Origin: Adhaeribacter pallidiroseus
GTDB lineage: Bacteria > Bacteroidota > Bacteroidia > Cytophagales > Hymenobacteraceae
Assembly (NCBI RefSeq): GCF_003340495.1
Contig: NZ_QASA01000001.1
Location: forward strand, 3,286,001-3,350,000
Direction: 5' to 3'
Length of the DNA: 64,000 bases
Shown: positions 25,032 to 34,590 of the stretch, in pieces
Numbering within the stretch: position 1 is the stretch's first letter
Layout: each line of letters starts with the position of its first letter
Program-made: the position numbers and the translations under genes
The notes under the pieces: model-generated
Told to the model about the DNA's origin: nothing
The model's database searches: none
What the model saw: the letters and a program-made list of their open reading frames with translations, nothing else

Positions 25032-25574
25032 TTAGTCTTTTAGTTTATAAATGTGGCGTAAGTTACGACCTAAGCCATTGTAATCTAAACCATAACCTAC
25101 TACAAAATCATTCGGAATAGAAAGAGCAGCGTATTTGATCTGCAAGTTATGCTGCAAACAAGCCGGCTTTAAAAGCAAACTCGCAATTTCAACGGAAGCA
25201 GTGGTATGCTCCTGTAACTTCTCCAAAAGCACGTGTACGGTATGCCCGGTATCCACAATATCTTCCAAAATAAGAATATCACGACCCGTTAATTCTTCAT
25301 TTAAACCCACCAGTTCTTTTACGGTGCCGGTACTTTGGGTATTTTGATACGAGGCTAGTTTTATAAAAGAAATTTCGCAGGAAATAGTTACCTCTTTCAT
25401 TAAATCAGAAGCAAACATAAAAGAACCATTGAGTACAGCCAGAAAGAGCGGCCTTTTACCAGTGTAGTCTTCGTTAATACGAGCAGCCAACTTTTCGATT
25501 GCCACTTTAATTTGGGTTTCCTGTAAGTAAATTTCGAATTCTTTATCGTGCAGTTGAACAGTAGTGGCGCTCAT
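25032..25574 (-). CDS. hpt: Hypoxanthine phosphoribosyltransferase
   Basis: This purine-salvage enzyme transfers phosphoribose from PRPP to hypoxanthine or guanine. The PRPP-binding loop ILILEDIVDTGHTV is clear, as are the early LAVLNGSFMFASDL segment and the C-terminal VGYGLDYNGLGRNLRHIY motif that contacts the purine. The length of 180 is typical. The sense strand directly before its start codon carries the pyrimidine-rich repeat also seen before cysN and serC. Confidence 0.95.
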   Translation of the reverse strand: MSATTVQLHDKEFEIYLQETQIKVAIEKLAARINEDYTGKRPLFLAVLNGSFMFASDLMKEVTISCEISFIKLASYQNTQSTGTVKELVGLNEELTGRDILILEDIVDTGHTVHVLLEKLQEHTTASVEIASLLLKPACLQHNLQIKYAALSIPNDFVVGYGLDYNGLGRNLRHIYKLKD

Positions 25575-25612
25575 AGTTAGTTGCAGGTTTCAGGTTGCAA
25601 GTTACAGGTTAA
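25575..25612 (-). repeat. AACCTG/TTGCAAC repeat directly before hpt
   Basis: In the gene's orientation the sequence reads AACCTGTAACTTGCAACC then TGAAACCTGCAAC and ends close to the ATG. It closely matches the last units of the block before cysN (1561-1583). This is a third start-codon-proximal member of the family. Confidence 0.65.
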
Positions 25613-25766
25613 AAATATGCCTTATTAAATTTAAAAATAGTAACTGCTTTATAGGCTGCAAGTAAAATATAAGGCTGAAAAAACGAAAATTTTAAAAAAT
25701 CAGCTATTTAATTTTTAAATGACCCAGCTTAAAAATTAAAATAAAGGTAAAGCTTTTTGCAAAAAG

Positions 25767-25791
25767 AAAGCCCTTAAAATTTAAGGGCCTT
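25767..25791 (-). terminator. Terminator after hppA
   Basis: GCCCTTAAA pairs with TTTAAGGGC around a single A and is followed on the minus strand by a T-rich stretch (CTTTCTTTTT). It lies about 30 bases after the hppA stop. Confidence 0.7.
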
Positions 25792-25820
25792 CGAATCAGT
25801 TTTTTTAAAATTTATCTTTT

Positions 25821-28028
25821 CTACCGCAATGCCGTGTACATTACCTGATTCCCGGGCTTAACGGTAGAAGTTGTCGGCATTATAGTTTGTTCTTTTATTT
25901 GTTCGTGGTTTAAAGCCGGAGTTGATTCATGGTTATGAACGGCAATATGCGGCGCAATTACCAGCGAAACAATCGACATCAGTTTAATGAGAATGTTCAT
26001 AGAAGGGCCAGAAGTATCTTTAAACGGATCACCTACCGTATCGCCGGTTACGGAGGCTTTGTGCGCATCCGAGCCTTTGTATTCCATTTTACCATTAATC
26101 ATTACCCCTTTTTCAAACGATTTTTTGGCGTTATCCCAGGCACCGCCGGCATTTGATTGAAACATCGCCATTAATACCCCAGACACAGTTACACCAGCCA
26201 GTAAACCGCCTAGTACTTCCGGCCCAAAAGTAAAGCCAATTACAATGGGAACAATCAAAGCAATAGCGCCCGGTAACATCATTTCCCGGATAGCCGCCTT
26301 AGTAGAAATAGCCACGCATTTATCGTATTCCGGTTTGCCGGTACCTTCCATAATGCCGGGTATTTCGCGAAACTGGCGGCGTACTTCTTCCACCATGGCC
26401 ATAGCGGCCCGGCCTACCGCCGAAATAGCCAAGGCCGAAAAAATAAACGGAATCATACCTCCTACAAATAAACCGGCTAACACGCGAGCGTTGGATATAT
26501 CAATAACCGTAATATTGGCAGTACCCATAAAAGCAGCAAACAAAGCCAGCGACGTAAGCGCCGCCGAAGCAATGGCAAAACCTTTACCGGTAGCGGCGGT
26601 GGTATTACCTACCGCATCCAGAATATCGGTGCGTTCGCGCACTTCCTTGGGTAATTCGCTCATTTCGGCAATACCGCCGGCGTTGTCGGCAATGGGCCCA
26701 AAAGCATCAATCGCTAATTGCATGGCGGTAGTAGCCATCATACCAGCGGCCGCAATGGCCACGCCATATAAACCCGCTGCTTCGTAAGATAAAATAATAC
26801 CACCAGCCAGCACCAGGATGGGCAATACCGTAGATTCCATACCTACGGCTAAACCGCCGATCACGGTAGTGGCGTGGCCGGTGCTGCTCTGGCGCACAAT
26901 ACTCATTACCGGACGCTTGCCCATAGCGGTATAATACTCCGTGATAATGCTCATTAACGTACCTACCACTAAACCCACCAAAACGGCGTAAAAAACATCT
27001 ATCCGGCTAAATTCAAACCCGCGTAAGTTTAAAGATTCTTCCGGCAGTATAAAATTAATAACAAAATAAGAAGCTACCGCGGTTAGTATTACTGATGACC
27101 AGTTACCTAAATTCAATGCTCGTTGTACGTCGCCTCCTTCTTTTACTTTTACAAATAAAGTCCCGATCATGGAAAATATAATACCCAAGCCCGCAATCAC
27201 CATGGGCAACAAAATAGGCGAAATACCCCCAAAATTATCCGTAACGGTAATTTCGCGACCCAGTACCATCGTAGCCAGAATAGTAGCTACGTACGACCCA
27301 AATAAATCGGCGCCCATACCGGCAACGTCGCCCACGTTATCGCCTACGTTATCCGCAATGGTGGCGGGGTTCCGCGGATCATCTTCGGGAATGCCGGCTT
27401 CTACTTTACCTACTAAATCCGCGCCTACGTCGGCGGCTTTGGTGTAAATACCGCCCCCTACCCGGGCAAACAAAGCAATACTTTCGGCTCCGAGTGAAAA
27501 GCCGGTTAAAACTTCCAGGGCCCGTTCCATTTCTTCGGCATTGTACGTATCGCCCACGAACATAGCTTTAAACACGATAAACAAACCACCTAAACCCAGA
27601 ACAGCCAATCCAGCAACCCCCATTCCCATAACGGCACCTCCCCCAAACGAGACATCTAAGGCACGGGATAAACTGGTTCGGGCGGCCTGGGCAGTGCGTA
27701 CGTTAGCCTTGGTAGCAATGCGCATCCCGATAAAACCCGCTAGAGCCGAAAAAAAGGCCCCAATAATAAAAGCCACCACTATTACGGGCGAAGAATTTTC
27801 GCCCACGGTGCCCAGGTAACCTAAAAAAAGACAAGCAATAACAACAAAATAAGTTAAGACTTTGTATTCGGCTTGCAGAAAAGCCATGGCTCCTTCTGCA
27901 ATGTATTTAGCAATCGTCGACATTTTGGCGTCGCCAGAATCCTGCCGACTCACCCAAGCCGATTTTACAAAAGTATACAGTAAGGCAATCACTCCGAAAG
28001 CCGGAATCAGGTAAACAATGTTCTCCAT
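25821..28028 (-). CDS. hppA: K+-stimulated membrane-bound pyrophosphatase (H+ or Na+ pump)
   Basis: This 735-residue integral membrane protein hydrolyses pyrophosphate and pumps H+ or Na+ across the inner membrane. Characteristic are the acidic motifs DVGADLVGK and [15 protein letters not shown], the third motif region [15 protein letters not shown], and about 16 hydrophobic segments. The segment [10 protein letters not shown] has Ala and Thr where potassium-independent enzymes have Lys, so it belongs to the K+-dependent class. H+ versus Na+ specificity is not decided. The last 45 residues (after [14 protein letters not shown]) form a polar tail beyond the last helix. Confidence 0.93.
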   Translation of the reverse strand: MENIVYLIPAFGVIALLYTFVKSAWVSRQDSGDAKMSTIAKYIAEGAMAFLQAEYKVLTYFVVIACLFLGYLGTVGENSSPVIVVAFIIGAFFSALAGFIGMRIATKANVRTAQAARTSLSRALDVSFGGGAVMGMGVAGLAVLGLGGLFIVFKAMFVGDTYNAEEMERALEVLTGFSLGAESIALFARVGGGIYTKAADVGADLVGKVEAGIPEDDPRNPATIADNVGDNVGDVAGMGADLFGSYVATILATMVLGREITVTDNFGGISPILLPMVIAGLGIIFSMIGTLFVKVKEGGDVQRALNLGNWSSVILTAVASYFVINFILPEESLNLRGFEFSRIDVFYAVLVGLVVGTLMSIITEYYTAMGKRPVMSIVRQSSTGHATTVIGGLAVGMESTVLPILVLAGGIILSYEAAGLYGVAIAAAGMMATTAMQLAIDAFGPIADNAGGIAEMSELPKEVRERTDILDAVGNTTAATGKGFAIASAALTSLALFAAFMGTANITVIDISNARVLAGLFVGGMIPFIFSALAISAVGRAAMAMVEEVRRQFREIPGIMEGTGKPEYDKCVAISTKAAIREMMLPGAIALIVPIVIGFTFGPEVLGGLLAGVTVSGVLMAMFQSNAGGAWDNAKKSFEKGVMINGKMEYKGSDAHKASVTGDTVGDPFKDTSGPSMNILIKLMSIVSLVIAPHIAVHNHESTPALNHEQIKEQTIMPTTSTVKPGNQVMYTALR

Positions 28029-28153
28029 GTAAACGGGTTTAAGTTGATGAAAATGCTTTTAATACTATATTGGTATCTGGTAAATTAAATCTTTTAATTC
28101 CACAACTGCAAGCTGGTTAAATAAAGAATCGCGGATTAAACCGTTTTCACCGG

Positions 28154-29068
28154 TTACAGTTCCCGCATCAGTACCTGGTACAATGCAACCATGCTCTTAA
28201 TATCGTTTTTATGCACGATTTCGTCCGGCGAATGCACGTTGTCTTCCGGGGCCCCTATAAAACACCAATCCCAGGGAACATCACTTTGCTGCAAGTCTTT
28301 GCCATCGCTGCCCCCAGCTCCTTCTACTTCCAATTGAAAAGGAATACTGGTTTGTTGCGCCAGGGCAATCAGCTTGTTTACAAAACTACGCCGCGGGATC
28401 AGCGAGTCGCGGAGCGAAATAGCTACTCCCTGGCCCGGATGAACGCCTTCCGTTACCCAGGTAATATCCGAAATAAGCCCTTGTTTCATCTGGTAGTTAT
28501 CGTATAAATATTTGGCCAGGTAAGCCACCGAGCCGCCTTTGTGTTCTTCCCAACACGAAAATACAATGGCCCCATTCTCCAGAGTTTCCGCTACTCGTAA
28601 TGCATTCCAAACGCCCAAGCGATTGTCCAGGTAACACGATTGCACGGTAGATTCGGTCTCCCGGAAATCGCAGGCAAAAATCAATTCCGTACCACGGTCA
28701 ATCTCCCGATCAAAATCATACTGCAAACTGCCGTCTTCTTCCGACACCAGCAAGGTACAGGCAATAGGTCCTTGGCTGTCTTCTCCTACCAGCCGGTAGC
28801 CGGTTTCGGTATCCGGGCCACCAATCCGGATTAACTGCCGGCCATACCGAACCGTAAAGCCAATGGAATCGATATGCGCGAAAATAGCGGTACGGGGTTG
28901 CCCAAAAATTAAAATAAGGCAATCCTGAAATCCCTCACCCGCAATTACCTGGGGCATTACGCGCCAGTTAGCTTTATTCTGATTAATGTAGTCTAGTAAA
29001 AATTGCGTAAGTTTTACCTCGTTGCCAGAAGGAGCATGAATCTGACAAAGTTGTTTTAATAATTCCAT
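28154..29068 (-). CDS. M42/M20-type metallo-aminopeptidase
   Basis: This 304-residue zinc peptidase-like protein keeps the metal ligands of the M28/M42 clan: AHIDSIGF (H and D), YLDNRLG (bridging D), WEEHKGG (catalytic E and metal E) and DNVHSPDE (H). The IHAPSGNE N-terminus is typical of M42 glutamyl- or endoglucanase-M-type aminopeptidases. It lacks a signal peptide, so it should work on cytosolic peptides. It lies upstream of hppA on the same strand, with a 125-base gap. Confidence 0.82.
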   Translation of the reverse strand: MELLKQLCQIHAPSGNEVKLTQFLLDYINQNKANWRVMPQVIAGEGFQDCLILIFGQPRTAIFAHIDSIGFTVRYGRQLIRIGGPDTETGYRLVGEDSQGPIACTLLVSEEDGSLQYDFDREIDRGTELIFACDFRETESTVQSCYLDNRLGVWNALRVAETLENGAIVFSCWEEHKGGSVAYLAKYLYDNYQMKQGLISDITWVTEGVHPGQGVAISLRDSLIPRRSFVNKLIALAQQTSIPFQLEVEGAGGSDGKDLQQSDVPWDWCFIGAPEDNVHSPDEIVHKNDIKSMVALYQVLMREL

Positions 29069-29880
29069 GGTAATGCCGAAACAGTTGTTTGTTATTGGTT
29101 TCTTAATTTATAAATTCCCTAAATATCAACCTGGCTTCGCTAAAGCGCTGTCTGAAGCAGAACCTGATTTTTAAAGCAGTATCGTATATTAATTATGCAA
29201 AGTGCATTACGCTTCTGAGTAGTAGATAAGAATGCAAAAATGAAAGTTTTACGGATTCACGGGTGTAAAGCAACAATATAACAAGGCTATTTCATGTGTA
29301 TTTTTTTGAACTCGGTTATGCCAGAAAAATCTACCCGATAGCCCATTGCTAAAATTCTTCTGGAATGACCAAAGCGAGGTTTCTTCTTACAAGCTGAGGA
29401 TATTGCTTCCTATCGGCTATTTAGGCACAGATTTTTTAAATTTAATTTACTTTACAACAAGTTACACTACTCCATTCTTTTAAATTAAATCTATCTGTTT
29501 GCATCCACACAAAAAATAAATCTTTACTCCATACTAGCGGCTTTAAAGCTAATATTCCTTTTATAAAGAACTAAGTAGTTAGTAAATGATTTAACCCGTT
29601 TTATAATTATTTAACGGCAAAAACCGCATTAAAACTTGCTGTTAAATAAATAAATAATACAATCTGTGCCGGTTATTATTGCGGAATAAGCCTTAACTTG
29701 GCTTACTTTTTTAAATTTTGCTCCTCTCACCTGTAATTTATTTTTGCTTTTGGTTGGATTAATTGTGGACTATTTACATTTTCTTGCCAAAATTATATAA
29801 CTATACAATTATTTTGTTACTGGAACCTTTATACGGGAAAGATTAGTTTAATTTTAACGTAAAAAGCTTTTTATTAGAGC
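29069..29880. other. Long intergenic region before the TPR gene
   Basis: The 812 bases between the divergent peptidase and TPR genes contain no frame that looks coding on either strand. The only structure I can support is a promoter-like pair at 29717-29746. Confidence 0.55.
29717..29746 (+). promoter_or_regulatory. Candidate promoter of the TPR gene
   Basis: TTTG (29717-29720), an 18-base spacer and TATTTTTG (29739-29746) match the Bacteroidota promoter consensus. It would give a leader of about 125 bases. Confidence 0.45.
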
Positions 29881-31161
29881 ATGAAGAAACTGCTTTTTTT
29901 CTTTTTAGTAGGTTTACTCCCCTTCCTGAGCTTGGCACAGGATACCAACGAAGAAGCACCCAAAAAAGATACCATGCCCCGCTCTATTCCGCCGGATACT
30001 TTTTTTATGCGGGATTTATATATTGACTCTATTGATATTCTACCGCAAGCTATTGAAACCGATGGTTGGCTGCTCATGAACGAGGATATTAAGAACGAAT
30101 TAATCGGGGCGGTAGATAACATGTACAATGCCAAGTTTGAGCGGGCTGAAAAACAATTCCGGTCGTTGCGCCGCCGCTACAAACAACATCCCATGCCTTA
30201 TTTTCTGATGGGATTAAGCAACTGGTGGAAAATCGTACCAACCAACGTGCAAACTACGCAGTACGATGCGCCGTTTTTCGCTTACATGGATACTACCATA
30301 TCCTTTGCAGAAAGAATGTATGAGAAAGACGCCAAAAACCTGGAAGCCGCTTTTTTTCTTTCAGCGGCTTATGGGTTTCAGGCTCGGTTACATTCGGAAC
30401 GCAGCAATTGGCGCAAAGCTACTGTTTGCAGCCGGCGCTCCTTGGAATTTTTGCAAAAAAGCCGCAATGCCAATGGCTTAAGTCCGGAATTTTTATTCGG
30501 TGAAGCCCTGTATAATTACTACGCCGTCTGGATTGCCCAGAATTACCCTTTACTGCGGCCCATCATTTTGTTTTTCCCAAAAGGCAATAAACAGTTGGGT
30601 TTACAGCAGCTTAAAATGGTAGCCCGCAATGGTTTTTATACCGGCACCGAAGCTAAGTTTTTTCTCATGAAAATCTTGGCTAACGAAGAAAACGATCATT
30701 TTGAAGCCATGCCGCTGGCCCGCCAGTTGGCTATTTCTTACCCCGATAATGCGTATTTTGAGCGTTTTTACGCCATGATGAATTTTCGGGAAGGCAACTT
30801 CCGGGAAACCGAACGCCTCGCCAACGATATCCTGACTAAATACAATAAGCGCCTGCCCGGCTACGAAGCCATTGGGGGCCGTTACGCTTCATATTATTTA
30901 GCTTATATTTGTCAAAACCGCAAAGATTTAGTTAGAGCCAAACAGCTTTACGAACAATGCATTCGTTTTGCCCGCCAGACTAACGAAGTAGAATCGGGTT
31001 ATTACGTGTCGTCGCATTTGAATTTAGGCCGCATTTACGTCCAGGAAAAAGATTTATTCCGCGCCAAACAACACTACGAAGAAGTAAAAGACAAAGCCGA
31101 ACGCAAAACCGATGCTTTCCGCGAAGCCCGGGATTTCTTAAGGAAGAACCGGAAGGTGTAG
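29881..31161 (+). CDS. Secreted tetratricopeptide-repeat protein
   Basis: This 426-residue protein has a signal peptide (MKKLLFFFLVGLLPFLSLAQ). The rest is almost entirely helical, with TPR-like repeats at about 80-180 and 260-420. Examples are MYNAKFERAEKQFRSLRRRY and LNLGRIYVQEKDLFRAKQHY. It probably acts as a periplasmic or surface scaffold. No catalytic residues are seen. A candidate promoter lies 135 bases upstream. It is the last moderate-GC gene before the AT-rich polysaccharide island. Confidence 0.8.
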   Translation: MKKLLFFFLVGLLPFLSLAQDTNEEAPKKDTMPRSIPPDTFFMRDLYIDSIDILPQAIETDGWLLMNEDIKNELIGAVDNMYNAKFERAEKQFRSLRRRYKQHPMPYFLMGLSNWWKIVPTNVQTTQYDAPFFAYMDTTISFAERMYEKDAKNLEAAFFLSAAYGFQARLHSERSNWRKATVCSRRSLEFLQKSRNANGLSPEFLFGEALYNYYAVWIAQNYPLLRPIILFFPKGNKQLGLQQLKMVARNGFYTGTEAKFFLMKILANEENDHFEAMPLARQLAISYPDNAYFERFYAMMNFREGNFRETERLANDILTKYNKRLPGYEAIGGRYASYYLAYICQNRKDLVRAKQLYEQCIRFARQTNEVESGYYVSSHLNLGRIYVQEKDLFRAKQHYEEVKDKAERKTDAFREARDFLRKNRKV

Positions 31162-31234
31162 TTGATTATTTAGCATTGCCAACTTTTACTTTAACAAAAC
31201 CTAACAAATATCTTTTTACTTATTCTAGCTAAAA

Positions 31235-32587
31235 TTGGAGTTAAAAGACTTAATACTGACCCCTATCTATTTAATTTTAATTTCTTTGCTGGTTTATGTG
31301 GTGAAGCCCTATGTAACTAATAAAATTACTAAGAGGTACTTTGTTCCTGCTTTAACTTTGAAATTACTTGGAGCAATTGCAATTGGAATTATTTATCAAT
31401 TTTACTATTCTAATGGAGTCCTAGGCGGAGACACCTCTAATTACTATCTCCAAGCCAAAATTATTTATAAAGCATTTGAGCAATCACCAACTATAGGCTT
31501 GAAATTGTTGCTTGCAAATGGTGAACATGACTCAACTATTAGTCTGTATACTTCATCAATCATGTGGTATCAAGCGCCTGCGGAGTACACGGTGATTAAG
31601 TTTGCTGCCTTATTTGGCATCTTCAGTTTTAATACTTATACAGTTATAGGTTTATGGTTTGCATGTCTTAGTTTCAGCGGAATGTGGGCGATGTACCTTA
31701 CTTTTTTGAAAATTCAACCTAATTTACACAAACAATTTGCTGTAGCTGTATTCTTTTTACCTTCAGTTGTTTTTTGGGGATCAGGGTTACTGAAAGACTC
31801 TTTAACAATAGGTGCTTTAGGTTGGTTGTTTTATGGATTTTATAGCTTTGCTGTAGAAAAGCGTGCTATTTTATCATCATTAATAATAAGTTTTTTAGCA
31901 GCTTATATCATTTATACAGTTAAAGTTTACATACTGCTTTCATTCTTACCACCTGCTCTTTATTGGATGGTTATGGAAAACAGTGGTAAAATCAAAAATA
32001 GATTTATTAGAATAATTGCGAAACCTGTATTTTTAATATTGGGTTTATATGTTGCGTATTTAGGTGCTACTCGTTTAACTGAAGGAGACAGACGATATGA
32101 CGTAAACAAAATAAGTGAGCGGACTCAAATTAATTCGTACTATTTATCTAAACAAATTGCTTCTGGATCGGCATACGATATAGGAGTTTTTGATGGCAGT
32201 GTTAAAAGCATATTTATTGTAGGCCCTCAAGCCATAATTGTTGCCTTATTTCGACCTTTTATTTGGGAGGTACGCAATCCTGTTATGCTACTTTCTGCGT
32301 TAGAAGCAACCATTTTCTTTTATTTATCCGTATATTTTATGCTCAAACCGGGCTTATTTAGAACTATTAAGTTAATAAGTACGACACCTATTTTAACCTT
32401 CTGTCTGATTTTTTGCCTTGCGCTTGCATTTGGGGTAGGGACAAATAGCGGCAATTTTGGCACTTTAGTACGATACAAAATTCCTATTATGCCTTTCTTT
32501 TTAAGTGCGCTCTATATTATTCAAGGTGAAATAGCAAAACTTAAAAGAAAATCAGTTAAACAAATCCAAAAAGTTAAATTTGTTTGA
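31235..32587 (+). CDS. Polytopic membrane protein of the polysaccharide island
   Basis: This 450-residue protein has about ten to twelve hydrophobic segments and a large loop around residues 285-325. It resembles EpsG/O-antigen-polymerase-like proteins in layout, but no diagnostic motif allows a firm name. The start is TTG: an in-frame TAG lies three codons upstream and no ATG is near, so TTG 31235 is the only reasonable start. It is the only plus-strand gene of the island, and its last 36 bases overlap the 3' end of the convergent glycosyltransferase gene. Confidence 0.7.
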   Translation: MELKDLILTPIYLILISLLVYVVKPYVTNKITKRYFVPALTLKLLGAIAIGIIYQFYYSNGVLGGDTSNYYLQAKIIYKAFEQSPTIGLKLLLANGEHDSTISLYTSSIMWYQAPAEYTVIKFAALFGIFSFNTYTVIGLWFACLSFSGMWAMYLTFLKIQPNLHKQFAVAVFFLPSVVFWGSGLLKDSLTIGALGWLFYGFYSFAVEKRAILSSLIISFLAAYIIYTVKVYILLSFLPPALYWMVMENSGKIKNRFIRIIAKPVFLILGLYVAYLGATRLTEGDRRYDVNKISERTQINSYYLSKQIASGSAYDIGVFDGSVKSIFIVGPQAIIVALFRPFIWEVRNPVMLLSALEATIFFYLSVYFMLKPGLFRTIKLISTTPILTFCLIFCLALAFGVGTNSGNFGTLVRYKIPIMPFFLSALYIIQGEIAKLKRKSVKQIQKVKFV

Positions 32588-33652
32588 ATTAACGGAGTAT
32601 TTTAATTCAATTTTTGACTGGGCTTTTCTGCCCATTTCTTCTCTTCTTATAGCATCGGTACAAAGTTCCAATATATATTTTTCCCAATCCTCTAAAGTGG
32701 AGCATAAAAATCCATCATATCCATGACTTACAATTTCTTTATTAACCCCAACGGGTGAAACTAAAGCGGGTATACCAAGAGCCATGTATTGCAATGCTTT
32801 AAACCCACACTTCCCTTCTGACCATTGATCATGGGTTAAGGGCATAAGACCTATATTAAATTCCAACAAATCATCGATCTCAGATTCTTCTCGCCATTGT
32901 CTATATTCTAATGACTTTAATTTAAAATCGGGTTCCTTATTCGAAATAATTAAAAATTTAAATTCAAGCTTTTCTTCTAATTTTTCAAGAACCGGAACGA
33001 TCTCAGCTAAATAAATCATAGTAGAATGAGTACCGGTCCAACCAATTATGAATTTATCTGAATGTTGGTTCTTAATCCTGTTATGATGATTTATTGTGTC
33101 AATGGTAGTAGGGTTAAGAACTACCTTATTATTAAACTTAGAAGCGTATGCACATAAATAGCGATTCCCGCAACTTACTTTATAAGCCCACTTGCAAATA
33201 GAACTTACTTTACTATTAAATTTTAAATATGCAGCTATTTTATTAGCTTCTGAGGTATTTGGTAACCATATAGCATCATCAAAATCATATATGATTTTCT
33301 TTTTTAATACTTTTGCTATTACCCATTCTATTACTGGTGGACCAACAGGTGTTGCCTCTCTAAAAATAAAAACAAAGTCATAGCTTGGCACTTTAAATAA
33401 TAAGCGTATCCGGTTAAAGAAGCCTGTTAAAACCCCCGCTATTTTTTTTAAATAATAACCCTGCTGATATAATATAGAATTGGTATTAGTATCGAGAAAA
33501 GAATAGTAAGTATAGCTAATGGATTCTTGCTCTAAAAATGATAGATATTGCTCATACCTAAATCGTTGACCAGGTGCACCATTTTTTGGGTATGGTGCTA
33601 TTATCATTACGCTCTTAGTTTTTCTTTCCAACAGCATGCCAATAAGGAGCAT
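32552..33652 (-). CDS. Glycosyltransferase (GT4-like)
   Basis: This is a GT-B type glycosyltransferase of up to 366 residues. N-terminal MIIAPYPKNGAPGQRFRYEQ is typical of GT4 proteins of Bacteroidota polysaccharide loci. The C-terminal half has GWTGTHSTMIYL and the motif GKCGFKALQYMALGIPALVS, corresponding to the nucleotide-sugar site. ATG codons at 33652, 33637 and 33607 are all possible. The shortest avoids a 38-base overlap with the methyltransferase gene upstream. Donor and acceptor sugars are unknown. Confidence 0.82.
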   Translation of the reverse strand: MLLIGMLLERKTKSVMIIAPYPKNGAPGQRFRYEQYLSFLEQESISYTYYSFLDTNTNSILYQQGYYLKKIAGVLTGFFNRIRLLFKVPSYDFVFIFREATPVGPPVIEWVIAKVLKKKIIYDFDDAIWLPNTSEANKIAAYLKFNSKVSSICKWAYKVSCGNRYLCAYASKFNNKVVLNPTTIDTINHHNRIKNQHSDKFIIGWTGTHSTMIYLAEIVPVLEKLEEKLEFKFLIISNKEPDFKLKSLEYRQWREESEIDDLLEFNIGLMPLTHDQWSEGKCGFKALQYMALGIPALVSPVGVNKEIVSHGYDGFLCSTLEDWEKYILELCTDAIRREEMGRKAQSKIELKYSVNSNKFNFLDLFN

Positions 33653-34559
33653 TATGAGAGAACTGGATATCTGTTAGCCCAGCTCGAATAAGCATATCAT
33701 TAATTTCTTTTTTACTAAATCTTTGCTCTAAAGGTGTTCCCATTCTATCTAAAGCATCATTCCGTATCACGTTAAAAGATACTTTCCTATAGTATGATAA
33801 AGGAATATATTCAATAAACTTTTTAAGAAACGCAATATTCTCTACTATCCTGGAAATTAAGACAAAAGGTAGATAGATAAAAAATGCAATTAGATCACAT
33901 ACAAAGGCTTTTAGTTTTTGTGGTAATTTTGAAATTAGTACTCGGAACAAATTAGAAATTTGAAAAAGCAGTTTATATAAAAATCCTCTATTATCTAAAC
34001 TGTAATATAGATAAACTAGGAAAAAACCACCAATTTTAACCTTTTTAACGCAGCTTTGCATTGCCTCAAAAGTATCAGGAATATGGTGCAATACACCTAA
34101 GCTAAAAACAAAATCGAATGCATTATCCGCAAACGGAATAGTTTCTACACTTGCTTGCGTAATCCTAACATTTTTTTCATTTTTCAACAAGTTAGCAGCT
34201 GAAGCAACTGCCTGACTCGGATCAATTGCTTCAACAAACCCAGCTCTGCCGGATACATACTTCGTCCATCGTCCGGTACCGCAACCAACATCTAAAACAT
34301 ATGAATTATGATTTAACATTACCTCATCAACTATGTCAAAGTAGTCGTTACCAATCTGAGAAATTTCTTGATCATCAAAAAAATTAAATTTAGACCATTC
34401 TTCGCCAAAAGATTCAACAGTAGTCCAATCAATATTTTTATCAGATGTATTTAAAAAAGAAAATATTTCTTGGCCATTAACTCTTAATGATTTGTTAGGT
34501 AGTTTAATATATGGAAGCATTATAAAGGTTTGTCTAAGAAGCAAGAGTAAATTTATCAA
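33615..34559 (-). CDS. Class I SAM-dependent methyltransferase
   Basis: This 314-residue protein carries motif I VLDVGCGTGRWT, acidic EAIDPSQ after strand 2, and FVFSLGVLHHIPDT (motif II/post II) of UbiE/Methyltransf_11 enzymes. The C-terminal 110 residues contain hydrophobic helices (about 190-245) that could lie on the membrane. In this cluster it may methylate a sugar or a glycan end. An internal ATG at 34520 (MLPYIKLPNKSLRV) may be the real start. Confidence 0.8.
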   Translation of the reverse strand: MINLLLLLRQTFIMLPYIKLPNKSLRVNGQEIFSFLNTSDKNIDWTTVESFGEEWSKFNFFDDQEISQIGNDYFDIVDEVMLNHNSYVLDVGCGTGRWTKYVSGRAGFVEAIDPSQAVASAANLLKNEKNVRITQASVETIPFADNAFDFVFSLGVLHHIPDTFEAMQSCVKKVKIGGFFLVYLYYSLDNRGFLYKLLFQISNLFRVLISKLPQKLKAFVCDLIAFFIYLPFVLISRIVENIAFLKKFIEYIPLSYYRKVSFNVIRNDALDRMGTPLEQRFSKKEINDMLIRAGLTDIQFSHNAPYWHAVGKKN

Positions 34560-34590
34560 TTATAAAGTTATTAAGTATTAGGTTGCAAAT

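Noticed and set aside
26245-26787. Open frame of 180 codons on the plus strand
   Set aside because: It is antisense to hppA, which has full family motifs.
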